Position numbers and translations under genes: made by a program. From Petrosia ficiformis (Eukaryota; Porifera; Demospongiae; Haplosclerida; Petrosiidae), in the NCBI GenBank assembly GCA_947044365.1, contig OX345638.1:7387201-7451200 (forward strand): 64,000 bases of DNA, written 5' to 3'. Positions 37,020-50,600 of this stretch are shown one piece after another (positions within the stretch are counted from its first letter, which is position 1; each line of letters opens with the position of its first letter). The notes under the pieces are model-generated. The model saw only the letters and a list, made by a program, of their open reading frames with translations. It did no database searches and had not been told where the DNA came from.

Positions 37020-38226
37020 TTGTACTAGGGGGAGAGGTAGTTGAAACTCCAATCGGTTTCTAGTCTTGCCAGCTTCTTGCTGCATACAATCTGGTTCCAT
37101 TCTGTATTTTTGGAAGCCACACCCACCCGGGGGTATAATTATTGGGCCTAAATGTTTTGACTGATAGTTTATTTTCAGAAACAAAGCTAAACACGGCCCA
37201 CGGGTGGTGGAGGGGGCAGTGGGTGGGAAACAATGGCGGGGTAACTGTAGTTGCTCTCTGAGAAAGATCGGAGTTTGATAGTGTCTAGAAAGGTAAATGT
37301 TATGGTTTCAGTGAAAACCTACAGAATTCAGCTTTCTTCAGCCTCTTGTAACTATAAAAGTAAAATGAATTTCCAGAAAACGGCTCTATTTGTTTTCTGG
37401 AAATGCATTGTACTTGGTGCACGCCATGATTGGTGGGCGTGGCTTTCTCGGTTTTGTACTTATTGCGATTGCAAAAATGGACATTTTATATGTTTTATCA
37501 ATTCCAGGACCCTATAAAGGTGATTAGAAGATATGAAGGTTGCCATTACACCAGGTTAGAGTCATATTATATAATATTCTATTTTGAAACTGATTGGAGT
37601 CGCATCCGCCCACTCCCTAGTACCACCTTAAATCCTTACAACTGTATATATAATATATATATATATATAATTTATACTAACCATTAAATTATTTTGTTAT
37701 ATATAATTAATGTAATGAATTGTTGTGAAGTGTATGGTATTCTATGTAGTGCTGTATATATATAGTCATTGTGTTTTGTGTATACCATGAAAAATGTAAT
37801 GTTTCATTACTGTAGCTCGTTTAAAGTGGTACTAGGCAGTGGGTGGATGCGACTCCAAGTATACTAATTTTGTGTAATAACAACTTTCATATTTTCTTCC
37901 TGTAAGTGAGGAAATGTAGCTTAAATCCCAATTGCAATAAGCACAAAACCACAAAAGCCACGCCCACCAAACATGATGTGCACCAAGTACAATGCATTTT
38001 AGTTATATAGTTACAAAGGGCCAAAGAAAGTTGATTTCTGTAGCTTGTAAGTGAAACCATTAAATTTACCTTTCTAGGGACTCTCAAACTTGGATTTTTC
38101 TCATAGACCAACTACAGTTACCCTGGGTGGGTGTGGCTTCCAACAGATACATATTTGGAACCTGAGCAAGAAGTTTGCAAGACTAGAAACTGATTAGAGT
38201 TTCATCTACCCCTCCCCCAAGTACAA
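37020..38226. mobile_element. Long-TIR element of about 1.2 kb, unit B
   Basis: Equivalent of 20646-21852, with the same outer and inner inverted pairs. Confidence 0.7.
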
Positions 38227-38601
38227 CAATTAAGCATGCAATTGGCGTTTTACATTATGAATCATAGTGAATATATATACGCAACACGTACGAAATAATT
38301 ACTCACTGCTGTCCAGTTTCCAAGTACTACTGCATATCATTATTTTAACTCTGAATGTTGGTTTGGTGACTGCCGTCTCAGCAGAGGTTAGACGATCTAG
38401 CCGTTTTCTATATTGAGCGAGATCCTTTGTCTTGGCTTTGGCAATTCATCAATGATCTCGTCCTAAAGTTTTCCAAGAGCCACAAGAATGCCAAAATAAC
38501 TCTTCTATGATGCACTCTAGTATCAGTATATCACTCCCCACTAATAATTTTAATCATCATTAATAACTACTTTATTAATTGCGATTAATTATATATATAT
38601 C

Positions 38602-40005
38602 ATGAAAAAAAAACAGACTCGAGAGTTAGAAGTGGCTTTTAGTAGAGGAGAAAACAAATGTACTGTCAAAGTACAGATTTGCTTCGCCCAGCATTCAACA
38701 CTAGCAATTGAATCCTGGCAAGGCATTGCAAGAGGAATTTTACTGGTAAAGTTGTTAATTAAAGGGACAAGCTATTTTGTACTTGGGTCTATATATATAT
38801 TTATCTATCTTATACTCTATTAAATTCTGCAGGCTATTCTTCTGATAGTAATTGGTACTTGTGCAGCTGTTATTGACCAAGCTAATCAGTTTCAGAACAG
38901 ACTTACTGTTGGTGTTGAATATAAGAGTTTCCAGACTGTTGCTGTGTGGGCACTGGTGTCAGCCATTGTAGCGAATTGATATTTATTTTATTTGTACGAT
39001 TAATGAAGTTTCAATGGATGAGTAAAGGTCGCATTCCTGTACTCACTGTGGTAAGCCTATATTGCAGTGTATTTTAAAATAGATGTAGAAATATAGATCT
39101 ATGATATACTTGCTCTGCTTTGAACAATTCAATTTTATACTTATATATGCGAATAAGCATGATCTATCATCTCTTCAGGATAATATTTTCAATGTGGTGT
39201 TAGCTATCAGGCTGTTTGTGGTAGCCATCTGCTTGGGAAATTATGGTACCTTTATTAAAGGGTGTTATTTTAGCTATCATTTTCCTGATTCTGATGTCAA
39301 TCCAGTGACACAAGATTCAAACGATACATTTTCAAACACAGTACTAGCTGCTTCAGTAAGTGTGTATATCACTGCAAAAATTAAATTGTTAAAATATTTG
39401 GTTAGTACAGTTGCAATGAATAGCATGAGTTTCAATTGTCAGTTGTCATAAGTGATGTTGTGGTTACATTCATGATGTTATACTATGGCATAATGTGCAC
39501 CAAGTATTAAAATGTACACTAGAATAAATTAATTATGTGTTTGGAGGTTTACAACTCCCCCTTTTGATCTGTTTGATCGTCAGATACAATACATTGACAT
39601 GAAATATGTTTATAGATGTCTAACATTATAGTGCTTCAACTATAATTATTATTGGTACAAAGTAGCTATGGCATTAGAGGTATGTATCCTCAAATAATTG
39701 TTAAATGCACTAACCAATAAATTAACTATTTTGTTTATATAATAAATTATGTACATAATTATTTTATATCTAATATAATTCTCTTTTTTTCAATTTAGTT
39801 TTTCACATTTTTAAGTTCCAGTACATTCAGTTTTCTCAATCTGTTGAATTGCATTCGATTTTGTCATAAATATGGTACTATTAAGTGGGATCTGAAGCAC
39901 AGTTCTAGTTCCAGCAACAAAGATGATAATATTAATCCTGACTCTAGTGCTATCGCTCCCACATTTGTTGTTACAAACTCCATTGACAACAAACATTTCT
40001 TTTAA
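38602..40005 (+). pseudogene. Four-transmembrane gene P3b, broken in TM2
   Basis: Exons 38602-38745, 38833-39050, 39179-39355 and 39799-40005. It is identical in structure to P3a, including the 10-bp net deletion and TGA in exon 2. Exon 4 is open through the Ser/Asn-rich tail. Confidence 0.75.
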
Positions 40006-40627
40006 AGGTTATGCATTATAGATGGATTCACATACTTGTAATCAACATGTAGAGACATGTATTTATCTGCTTCTTTCTTTATTACATTTTATAAACATTT
40101 ACTATTAAATTACATAAAAAGTAAAAGGTTATTTTAACCTTCAGTTGGTTACATCAGTGAATTTTGATGTTGTTTTCTCAAAGCTGATTTGTTTTTTTCT
40201 GCTAGGTGCACTAATGGGTCATTTTAACCCTCGTTTGGTTACATGACAATATTAATAATAATTATGCTCCTGAAACTATGTGTATATTGACTAGTAAAGA
40301 AAACATGCCTTGTTCTTTGTACAGGTGCAAGATTAAAGTCTCTGTAATGAATGTAATGATTTGTGGTGATTACAGATAATTCCCCAGTGAGATGTCGTTT
40401 TCCAATTGTTGCTATATGTTCCTTGTGTTATGTACTTATCCTGACTGAGTTTCGTTACTCTTCACTACCCTTCATTACCCAGTAATAATCATTGTATGGT
40501 ACTCCATGTAGTGCTGTACAGTCATTGTGTTTTGTGTATACCATGAAAAATGTAATGTTTCATTACTGTATAGCTCTTAGTATCAAGCATTGATGAGGCA
40601 AAATTATTAATCATAGTGAATATATAC

Positions 40628-41173
40628 CCAGCCCCAGTGCAAGACAACACGAGCGAAACCGGTGCTTTAACTGGTTTATAGTACAGTATTAGTACTTTGG
40701 ATTGATACAATGGAGAAGAAGAATGAAGTACTTAGCGTTCTTGCACTAAACCCGAGGTAAGCGCATTGTTTTCTAGTGTTATAAACAACATCCGGAAAAT
40801 ATAGAACAGGATGTGGTCAAAAAAGTGTGCTATATGGAAAATATAGAACAGTCGGTACCTTGGATGTTAGGCGTGAAAGTGCTTTAAATATATATTTATA
40901 TTTATATTTATAGCACTTTCACGCCTAACATCAAAGGTACCGACTGTTTTATATTTTCCATATAGCACACTTTTTTGACCACATCCTGTTCTATATTTTC
41001 CGGATGTTGTTTATATATAACACTAGAAAACAACGCGCTTACCTTGGGTTTAGTGCAAGAACACTAAGTACTTCATTTTTCTTCTCCATTGCATCAATCC
41101 AAAGTACTATAAACCAGTTAAAGCACCGGGTTTGCTCGTGTTGTCTTGGAAAATATAGCACTGGGGGTGGGGT
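40628..41173. mobile_element. Large palindromic fold-back element, unit B
   Basis: Equivalent of 24254-24799. Confidence 0.85.
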
Positions 41174-41621
41174 CTCGAAGCCTCATAAAGCACTCAACTA
41201 ATACATATATATATAATATATATATACATGTACCTGTAGTAATTCTGACTGTTGGTTTGGTGACTGCCAAATGATCAACGTTACACACTGTTTTATTATA
41301 TTAAAATACATAAAGGATATATGTACCAATTATAATCAATTATCATGCCTAATTTCTTGTATTAGATGCACAAAGAAGGTTTGGAAACGTACAATGACTC
41401 AATTACAATACTTATTCTACATCTATTAGACAGGATAAGGGATGATTATAATTACATGTATATCCATAAAAACCTACAAGACCAATTAAACATTATTCCT
41501 TCCGACTGAATTTGTTATTTTAACAATTTTATTACACTGATATGCTTAACACAGTAAATATTACAAGTATGCTTGTAGGATGTAGCTGTATTCAAACTCC
41601 TCCACTCCAAATGCTAAACCA

Positions 41622-42161
41622 TAGTATGAATAATTCCTTTTGATGTTAGAGATGATCTAATGAGGGATTTATATTTAGTATAAATATTGGTTAGAGAATA
41701 AATCCTACCCGGTTTGAATAGTGGAAATGACATACATGCAAGTCCCAGACAGTGAAGACAATAAAAATTGAATATCTATACAGTGAAACCCCTTTATTGA
41801 GGACACCCCTGTATTAAGGACACTTACAAATGTCTCAAACTGTACTTTATAATGTAAATTCACCCATAGCTGAAATGAGAACATCACTGTATTCAGGACA
41901 CTCATATTTGTTCCAGGTGTCCGGAATAGAGGGGTTCCACTGTATACTGTTAGGATTTTATGAAATAACAGGCTACAGGTTGTTAGGGGTTTCACTAGTA
42001 CTGTATAGATAATCAATTTTTATTGTCTTCACTGTCTGGGACTTGCATGTACGTCATTTCCAGTATTCAAACCGGGTAGGATTTATTCTCTAACCAATAT
42101 TTATACTAAATAAATCCCTCATTAGATCATTTCTAACATCAAAAGGAATTATTTATACTAG
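41622..42161. mobile_element. Long-TIR element (about 540 bp) with a nested pogo-like MITE
   Basis: Left arm 41622-41777 and right arm 42009-42161 are inverted copies (TAGTATGAATAATTCCTTTT and its complement at the far right). Nested between them, 41781-41942 is a TA-flanked pogo-like MITE with CAGTGAAACCCC/GGGGTTCCACTG ends. In unit A the right arm is missing, so the duplication breakpoint lies in this element. Confidence 0.85.
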
Positions 42162-42431
42162 GCTACGTAAGTACGTATATAGCTAAATTGTATTAATATA
42201 TAAGTTTGTTACCTCCTTTGGCATGACATGTACTAATTTATACTAGTCAATATCAAATGAACTATGACTTGTAAATATTACCTAGCAGGAAAAATAAATC
42301 ACCATGGAGGAAAGTATAATTGCATTGAAATTCCTGTAATCAACTGAAGATTAAAATAATCTATTATTTAACAGCGTAGTTGGGGCTTTTTTAAGGTGCA
42401 AATGAGGAAAAAAAACTGGACACTATAGAAC

Positions 42432-42626
42432 TTGCTCAAAAACATTTGTAGCAGGGGCATATATGAACCAAATCTCCAACTACCACTTCAGCTAATGACG
42501 AGGTCAGAAGACTCTTCGAAGAGGTGTCCCGAATGCAGTATGGTGAAAGAAGGATGTAACAGATACAACCAACAAGCTGGAAGTGTGGGAGAAAAGATGA
42601 AACTGTCTTATGTACTAACCTTATGA
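42432..42626 (+). other. Short open frame of uncertain status
   Basis: A 64-codon frame contains RCPECSMVKEGC, which looks like part of a zinc-binding knuckle, but no partner exons or family match are apparent. It lies between two repeats. I do not call it a gene. Confidence 0.2.
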
Positions 42627-42850
42627 CATTAAACTATACACTATATTACATATACGTTATTGAGTTACAGTATAATCATGTATTAACCTTATGACATTAA
42701 ACTATACACTATAGTACATATACGTTATTGAGTTACAGTATAATCATATATTAACCTTATGACATTAAACTATACACTATACACTGTAAAAAATTAATGG
42801 TTGTTTCAACCAATTGGTTTGGTTATATCAGTTGCATGTTTTCTATCTGC

Positions 42851-42915
<65 letters not shown>

Positions 42916-43365
42916 CAGAAAATAGGAACAATTACTATGTTGCTAATTGGATAGTACACCTGTAATTTGCACTAGAAACATAATAAACATGTTTACTACA
43001 GAAAGTATTATGTTCCTAATGGATAGTACATCCGTACTTTCTCATTAGGAACATAATAATTATGTTTATAATGGAAAGTAAAAATTGTTTTTCCATTAAT
43101 ATTGGCTTCCTATGTTTCCATAGATGCTTTATTATTAATATACTTATTATTTAAAAGCAAATGAAACTCATGTAACCAATCAATTGGTTAAAACAACCAA
43201 TCATTTTTTACAGTGTAGTGCATATACGTTATTGAGTTACAGTATAATCATAATTTATATTAACCTTATGACATTAAACTATGCACTATAGTACATATAA
43301 GTTATTAAGTTACAATATAATCATGTATTAACCTTATGACATTAAACTATATACACTAACATAAT
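42613..43365. repeat. Tandem repeat of about 70 bp interrupted by a MITE
   Basis: Units containing ACCTTATGACATTAAACTATACACTATA and ACGTTATTGAGTTACAGTATAATCAT recur at about 42620, 42690, 42760, 43270 and 43335. The 42782-43215 element sits inside the third unit. Confidence 0.85.
42782..43215. mobile_element. TA-flanked MITE with a (TA)n core, CACTGTAAAAAATTAATGG family
   Basis: Left end CACTGTAAAAAATTAATGGTTGTTTCAACC, right end its imperfect complement finishing TTTTTTACAGTG, and TA on both sides. 42856-42913 is pure (TA)n. Confidence 0.85.
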
Positions 43366-44073
43366 AAATGAGTGGAAGTAATTAGGCTAATTAAGTTGGT
43401 TAATGGAAGAAACCCCTCCCATTTGATGATCCAATATGATTTCTGTCACTTCCATAATATTGTAGTTGTCACATGCTTGAAAACTACCATATATGTGGAA
43501 ATATTGATGGTGTTTTTTTTTATTTGGAAGTTTGGAAGTTTTGGGTTCAAACTGTCAACTTTAAATTCAGCAATTAGTTGTTATGGATACACATGTAATT
43601 ATAATCTGTAATTTCAATATCCCTATCGTGTCTAATAGATGTACAAAGAAGTAGAATAGCTATTTTAATTGAGTTATTTTAGGTTTCCAACCTTCTTTGT
43701 GCATCTAATAGAAATATTAGGATTATAATTATTTTACGTATTTTAAATAATTAGTGCAAAGTAGCTATGATGTTGCATGTATGTATCAACCACAACTAAT
43801 TATGCAACCGCACTATCAAATATATTTGTTATTTAACAATTCTTTCTTTGCAGTGTGATATCTTCCTTTGAATGTATCAAACAAGAAGGAGTAATCTCTA
43901 CTTCTTGGTTCTCACCTTCCACTACTAAGTACTTTCGGTGATAAAACGGAACAGCAGTCTATTGTGAAATGCACACAGTCATGCTCACATAATGAAATTT
44001 AATTGCCAATCGTCAAAATGTAATTCATCAATACTCTGTGAACACCAAATCATCAATGTTTATTACCGTCAAC

Positions 44074-44297
44074 CAGGGTTTTTGATAACTTTTGAAGCTT
44101 GGGCCAAATTGGGTCAAAAATGGTTAGTGTGTGCGCCATTGAGAATATGTCTTGAGCCAATTAACTAAAAGTTAATGCTGTTACTGATAATATAATCATA
44201 ATTAACTGCGCCACTGGCCCAAAGAGAGAGCTGTGCAGTGCCAAATAAGAAGATTTAGGGGCCAATGGTGTGCCATATGAGCTTATCAAAAACACTG
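44074..44297. mobile_element. hAT-type MITE (224 bp), family A copy 2
   Basis: The ends CAGGGTTTTTGATAA and TTATCAAAAACACTG are flanked by a perfect 8-bp duplication CCGTCAAC (44066-44073 and 44298-44305). It is inverted relative to the copy at 7570-7793, and the different target sites show independent insertions. Confidence 0.93.
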
Positions 44298-44534
44298 CCG
44301 TCAACATTTCCACAAAATACTATATGGTAGCTATGTCTTGGAATAATTGATATCACAGACTTACAATCAATAATCAGAATAATTTTTATTATCAATTGAT
44401 TAACCATCCCAGCACTAATTATTATATAAGTATATTATTATAATACTTATTTCAATACTAGTAAGTATCACTCAAACCCAACTGATAATAAAAATAATGG
44501 TCAATAATGACCATCACACTAACCAATCCAATTA

Positions 44535-44730
44535 TCTGTGATTCATTACAGCATCACTATCGGCACATCTCCAGGTACAATATATATGCTCATTCTCATT
44601 CTTGTGTAGTTTCTAACAAACTATTTGTTTTGTCTTGGTTCCAAAAACTGGCCCTCTGTGTAGAACTTCCAAAATATTCCATGTTATATGATTCTGTACT
44701 GAACTAGATAGATAGACTGGAATGAACAGA
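44535..44730 (-). pseudogene. ICA1: Relic of ICA1 exon 1
   Basis: The plus-strand sequence aligns with 7870-8130. Shared words include CTTGTGTAGTTTCT, ATTTGTTTTGTCTTGGTTCCA against TTTGTTTTGTTTTCCAG, AGAACTTCCAAAAT and GATAGATAGACTGGAATGAA. A central part is deleted and the frame is lost. It lies in front of P4 just as ICA1 lies in front of P1. Confidence 0.85.
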
Positions 44731-44898
44731 AGAATGTACGAAGGAACTGATGGAAAATAGATAAATAAATAGATAGATAGATATCGATAGATAACCTCGC
44801 AATGGTGGATGAGGTTGGACGAGCTTGGACTTCCGCTGGTCAGCGCCAGGGATGGGCTTGCTACTCGCTGTACGTTCCCCTCACATGATCTGCCTACA

Positions 44899-46811
44899 GA
44901 AGTGGCTTATAATAGAGAAGAAAGTAAAGAAAACCAATGGACTACCGAAATACAGATTTGCTTCACCCGCGCTCAACAATAGCAATTCACTCTTACAAGT
45001 CCATAGTAGAAATTGTTGCAAGAGGAGTTTTAGGGGTAAAGCTGCTTAAAGCGACATGGTGTTTTGTACTTGGGTCTATCTATCTATATTTTGTTATAAT
45101 AATATATTCTATTAAATTCTGCAGGCTATTCTTCTGATAGTAATTGGTACTTGTGCAGCTGTTATAGACCAAGCTAATCAGTTTCAGAACAGACTTACTG
45201 TTGGTGTTGAATATGAAAGTTTCCAGACTTTTGTTGTGTGGGCACTGGTGGCAGCCAATGTAGGATTTATTTATGAATCGATATTAATCATATCTACACG
45301 ATTACTGAACTTTCAATGGAGTAAAGGTCGCATCCTTGCAGTCACTGTGGTAAGCCTGTTTGAAGTGTATATATTTTAAGATAGGTCCACTCTACTTTGA
45401 ACAGTTCAATTTTATATACTTATATACGTATGAGCATTATCTATCATCTCTTCAGGATAATATTTTCAATGTGGTGTTGGCTATCTGGCTATTGGTAGTA
45501 GCCATCTACTTGGGAAATTATGGTGCCCTTATTAAGAGTAAAAGAAATTATTTTAGTACTAGTGATTATTTTGCTGATGCTGATGTCGGTCCACTGATAC
45601 AAGTTTTAAACGATAAACTTTCGAACACAGTAATAGCTACTGCAGTAAGTGTGTATATCACTGCAAAAATTAAATTGTTAAAATAGCAATTTTTTGGTTA
45701 GTACAGAATACACTGTAAAAAAATATATATAACCATTTATTGGTTAGTACAGTTGCACGGAATAGCATGAGTTTCAATTTAGTTTGTCAATTGTCATGCA
45801 TGATGTTACTATGACATTATGCATACCAAGTATTGAAAGGTATTAATTAAATTATGTTTGTGGGCTTATATATTACAAACCCTTTTCATGGCCAGATACA
45901 ATTTCATGTACTTTAATTTATACTAATTCTATCTGTGGTATAAGTTGTATTATCATGAACAACCAACTAATTGTTAAATCCTTCCAACTATACACTGCAA
46001 AAACAAAATAGTTAAAATAACTAATTTAATGGTTAGTATAGTTGCAAAGATTTAACAATTAGTTTGTTACTCATGATAAATACATATAATACCACAGATA
46101 CTTTGTACTAATTATATTCAATAAAAATTGAAGCTATATAATTTTAGGCTTATTACTTATATTTCATGTCAAAGATTTGGTATAATTTATACTAAAGTAT
46201 ATGTAATTATTGTATCTGGCCATAAGGGATTTGTAAACCTGTAAACACATAATTTAATTTATGCATTTCAATATTTGGTGCACATTATGTCATAGTAACA
46301 TCATGCATGTAGCCACAACATCCTCTATGACAATTGACAATCTAAATTGAAACTCATGCTTTTTCTTGCAACTGTACTAACCAATAAAATGGTTATTTTA
46401 ACGATTTAGTTTTTGCAGTGTACTAACAGTTTGTTAATTGTCATAGAGGGTGATGTGGCTACTTCGACATAATGTGCACCAATGTTTGAAATATGAGTAG
46501 ATAGCATGCTAAAATTATTGTGCTTCAACTGATCATATGTAATTAGAACAAAGTAGCTATGGCATTAGACATAATTATGTATTCTGAGCAACAAACTAAT
46601 TAATTGTTAAATACACTAACCAATAAATTAGTTATTTTAGTTATTTTAACTATTTTGTTTTTGTAGTCCATATATATTATATATATATATATATATAATT
46701 ATAATGATACATACTAATTATTTTGTATCTTTTTTTTTCTTTCAGTTTTTCACATTTTTAAGTTCTGCTGCATTCTATTTGGTCAATCTTTTGCATTGCA
46801 TTCGATTTTGA
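44899..46811 (+). pseudogene. Four-transmembrane gene P4, exon 1 frameshifted
   Basis: Exon remains are 44899-45035, 45125-45349, 45456-45644 and 46746-46811. Exons 2 and 3 are fully open with family splice sites (DNIFNVVLAIWLLVVAIYLGN). Exon 1 lacks the MSR start and has a one-base deletion after ICFTRA that leads to TAG. Exon 4 stops early at HCIRF, with the old tail sequence continuing out of frame. A product beginning elsewhere cannot be excluded, but the copy is probably dead. Confidence 0.72.
45711..46420. mobile_element. TA-flanked long-TIR element inside P4 intron 3
   Basis: Left end CACTGTAAAAAAATATATAT, right end TTTAGTTTTTGCAGTG, TA on each side. The arms of about 200 bp share ATGAGTTTCAATTTAG and ACCAATAAA(A/T)TGGTT, and a second CACTGCAAAAAC element is nested from about 45993. 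Confidence 0.75.
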
Positions 46812-47529
46812 CACAGGAACTGAAGGACAGTTCTAGTTCCAGCAATAATATTAATCATGATTCTAGTGGTATCGTTCCTACATTTTTTTTGTTGTTACAA
46901 ACTCCATTGACAACAAACATTTCTTTTATAGCTTGTGTATGGATTCTCATACTTGTAATCAACACTTTAGCTAATGTTTGTAAACATTTATTATTAAATT
47001 ACATAAAAAGTAAAAGGTTATTTCAGTTGGTTACATCAGTGAATTTTGATACAATGTTATCTTCCTCAAAGCTGATTTGTTTTTCCTACTAGGTGCTCTG
47101 TGTAAATTAATGAGTTATTTGAACCCTCGTTTGGTTACATGAGTTTAATACACTGCAAAAAGTGATAAGTTAATTCAACGAAGTATATTGGTTACACGGT
47201 TTCATTTTTATAAAGGTAACTTTAATTTAGCTGCTGAGTATCCATGATAATTTTCATCTTTCTTGTTTATTATCTTGTTTAATTTTTAGAGTGTACTACT
47301 ACAATATTAATAATGTGCTCTTGAGAATATATCTATTATATAATGAAGAATGGAAAAAGTTATTATAAGTAATTAATTTAATTTTACATGAACAATGACA
47401 TTGATGTTTACTAATAATGTTCATATGTGAATGTTTGTATAGTGCAACCCATACAGGTTTCCCGGCATGAATGTGGTTTTTTAAGTTTTGTGGTATTACA
47501 TCTATTTGAATAGATAAAGAAATTTTGAA
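46812..47529. other. Non-coding stretch between P4 and P5
   Basis: It begins with the out-of-frame tail of P4 (to about 46935) and then holds AT-rich sequence with two GGTTACAT motif repeats (about 47030 and 47130). No gene is seen. Confidence 0.5.
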
Positions 47530-47651
47530 ATAGTTGCTTTATCCTGCACTCAACATTAGCAATTCATTCTTTTACGTTCTGGCAAGGCATACAGCAGAAA
47601 TTGTTGCAAGAGGAGTTTTACTGATAAAGCTGCTAAATCGACATGCTGTTT

Positions 47652-50600
47652 CAGCGGCTGATCTAGAAAGGTTTCTAAAAATAATAGCGCGCGAAATTCA
47701 TTAATTATTCATGATAGGTGTGGTCAACGATTTGTTTTTTTTTCCTCTTTTGGGCACTATAAGTCATATCGGGACAGTTAGGAAAGGTATGCTATAAGTT
47801 AATAACTTAGCGCTAGCTATCATGATTTATTATACTAAATAATTGACGAAACACAAACATGAGATTCACAACCAGACCATAGATATTATATCTATGACCA
47901 GACTGAATATGAGAAGAAACCAGACTTCACTGCAGTCCTGACCACTACTGCTAATGGCAATCATCTGATTCAGATTCAGTTACATCAGACATGTAGTATA
48001 ATTGTAGGTATATAGTTAGTTATTTACTTACCATCTTTACTTAGAAGCAATGCTCCTACTACTGTTTGTTATTATACAGCATGCTGGTGGGCGTGGTACT
48101 GTTTTTTACGTTCGCGTTGAGCTGGGACTTTTCTCATTAAATATACATCTAATTTTACGCAATTAAAACTTACCATAGTAACCACGCTTTTTCACGTGTA
48201 GTCCATAACTGTGAGTTATATTATAATTCTTTTTACTGTCATTCGTCACTTATTTCATTTTCTTGAATTTTTTTTTGTTTACTGTCATTCATTACTTATT
48301 TCATTTTTATGAAAATAGCGAGTTATATATAATTATAATATTGTAATATAAATACGCTATCGTATTATTTATGTATCGTCAACTAGAAATTTTTTATTCA
48401 CTCACGAAGCACATTATCATCTATGATATTATACACCCATTTTACTTACCTCGAGGTAACTTTGTCGTTCCAAGTTAAACACACAGAGAGTAAAACAGGG
48501 ATGTGTTTTCGTTTACTACCACCGCGAGCTTTTAATTATATTCATGAGTAAAACGATCACCTATGAATATTTAATGAGAAAAGTCCCAATTCAACGCGAA
48601 CGGACTTTAGTTATAAAATTGTCAGCTGCATGTGTGTTAACTGTCAATGTCTGTCATAACTGACTGAATCACTACAGACTCAGTTTCATCATTGTCACTT
48701 TTCAAGAAATCAGATTTAAATTTCATTATCAATTAATTAATGTCTGGGGATCTTGGCCAGTGAAGATGAATGTAGTGATGATTATTCGTCTCAGCTGTCA
48801 GAAGATGATGATGAGACATCACAGCAACCAAGTAAAAAGAGGAAGGTAATTTATTCATCCATAGCACATAAAGAATTTTTGAATTTCCTTCATTTTGGCA
48901 TTTTAGATAAATGTAACTGGGAACAAATACACACAATCATGCAGGAAAGCGTGGGAAAAAGACCCTACATTTAAAGGGTCGCTTGCCCCTGTGAAAAACA
49001 CACCCGATAAGGCCAACTGTAAGATGTGTAAGAAAGAGATGACTGCTGTGGTGACAGCTCTAAGGAAACATCAGGTAACAGCCTCTCATAAGAAACAAGC
49101 AGAGCATCTGTTTGAAGACTCATCAATTAGTAGAATCGACACCATGTGGAGAGAACAGAACAGTAGTTCCAATATAGTTAAAGGTGGCAGAAATACGACT
49201 AACTGCTTTCCTCAGTGAATACAACATTTCTTTCAATGTTATGGATCATCTTAGTGATCTTTTGCCTTAATTGTTTCCGGATTCGAAAATAGCCAGTGGT
49301 ATAAATGTAAACGAACAAATACCAACTGTATTGTTAAAAATGCTCTAGCGTCACATTTTCACGAGGTGCTAGTCAATCAGTTAAAGCCAGACCATTTTTC
49401 TCTGATCATTGATGAGACCACCGATGTATCTAAGGAACTCGCTCTTGTTACTTGTCAATATTGTAAGGAGAGCCAAAAGGTGAATTGCAGCTTATGTATG
49501 AACTTATAGAGGCAACTGGTGGAAGTGCCGAACAACTTTTTCAAGCTATCAGTCGTGTTTTTGAGAAGGATTCGATTTCCTTTGACATGTTGATTGGGTT
49601 TGCGGCAGATACTACGAATGTTATGTTTGGTAAAAACAATAGTGTAGTTTCCCATCTGAAACAAAGAGTCCCAGACCCTTTTGTTCTTTGCTGCATCTGC
49701 CATAGTGTTCATCTCTGTGCCTCACATTCTTGTGAAAAACTTCCACACACTGTTGAGGAGCTTATCCACGATATCTACAACTATTTTGCCCATAGTGCAA
49801 AACGCCAGGCAGAATTTAAGCAGTTTCAGTGTTTGAACCTCATCGTCTTTTGCGTCCATCTCAGACCCGTTGACAATTACTACACTCATGTGTCTCAAGG
49901 CTCCTTGAACAATGGGATGCGCTCATTGGCTTCTTCAAAGCTGCTGTGACAACTGACAACCCACTAGTTACCCAGAAAATCCTTGGTCATTTACAGAACC
50001 CTATTTGGAAGTTATACATCCTATTTCTTGATTTTGTCCTTCCAAAATTCACCGAACTCAATGTCATGTTTCAAAGTGCAAAAATGTCACTTCACCTGCT
50101 CAATCGTTGTCTCACTTCAGTATATCGAGATGTATTAAGTTGCTATATGAAGGAGGCATACTGGAGACAAGACAGAATCGAAGAGGTAGATCCAACATCT
50201 GAGGTTAACTTTTTGCCTTTGACCAGTATGTACATGGGGGGCAAGGATTTCATTACTGATTGCAACACAAGAATACTTTCAACGAGCTTCTGATGTACAG
50301 TATTTCCTGAAGCAGGTCCAAGAATTTTATATCAAGGCTGCAAGCCAGATTAAAAAGAGATTTCCTATCAATGCTCCAGAAATCGCTATGCTAGAGGTTC
50401 TAGACCAAAATGCCGACCACACAAAGTTCCCATCTTTGGTCCCGTTGGCTTCCCGATTTCCCAATTTGATTGCCAAATCAAAAATTCAGAAGCTGGATAA
50501 TGAGTGGCATAGGCTTAGAATTGTCCATTTGATCACAAGGAAATAACCCCAGAAGAATTTTGGGTGAAACTTTCCAATGTCAAAGATGGTGGTGGGAACC

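Noticed and set aside
46796..47092. Possible small membrane protein gene after P4
   Set aside because: The first half is the shifted frame of the P4 exon 4 tail, and the rest is AT-rich with no start context.
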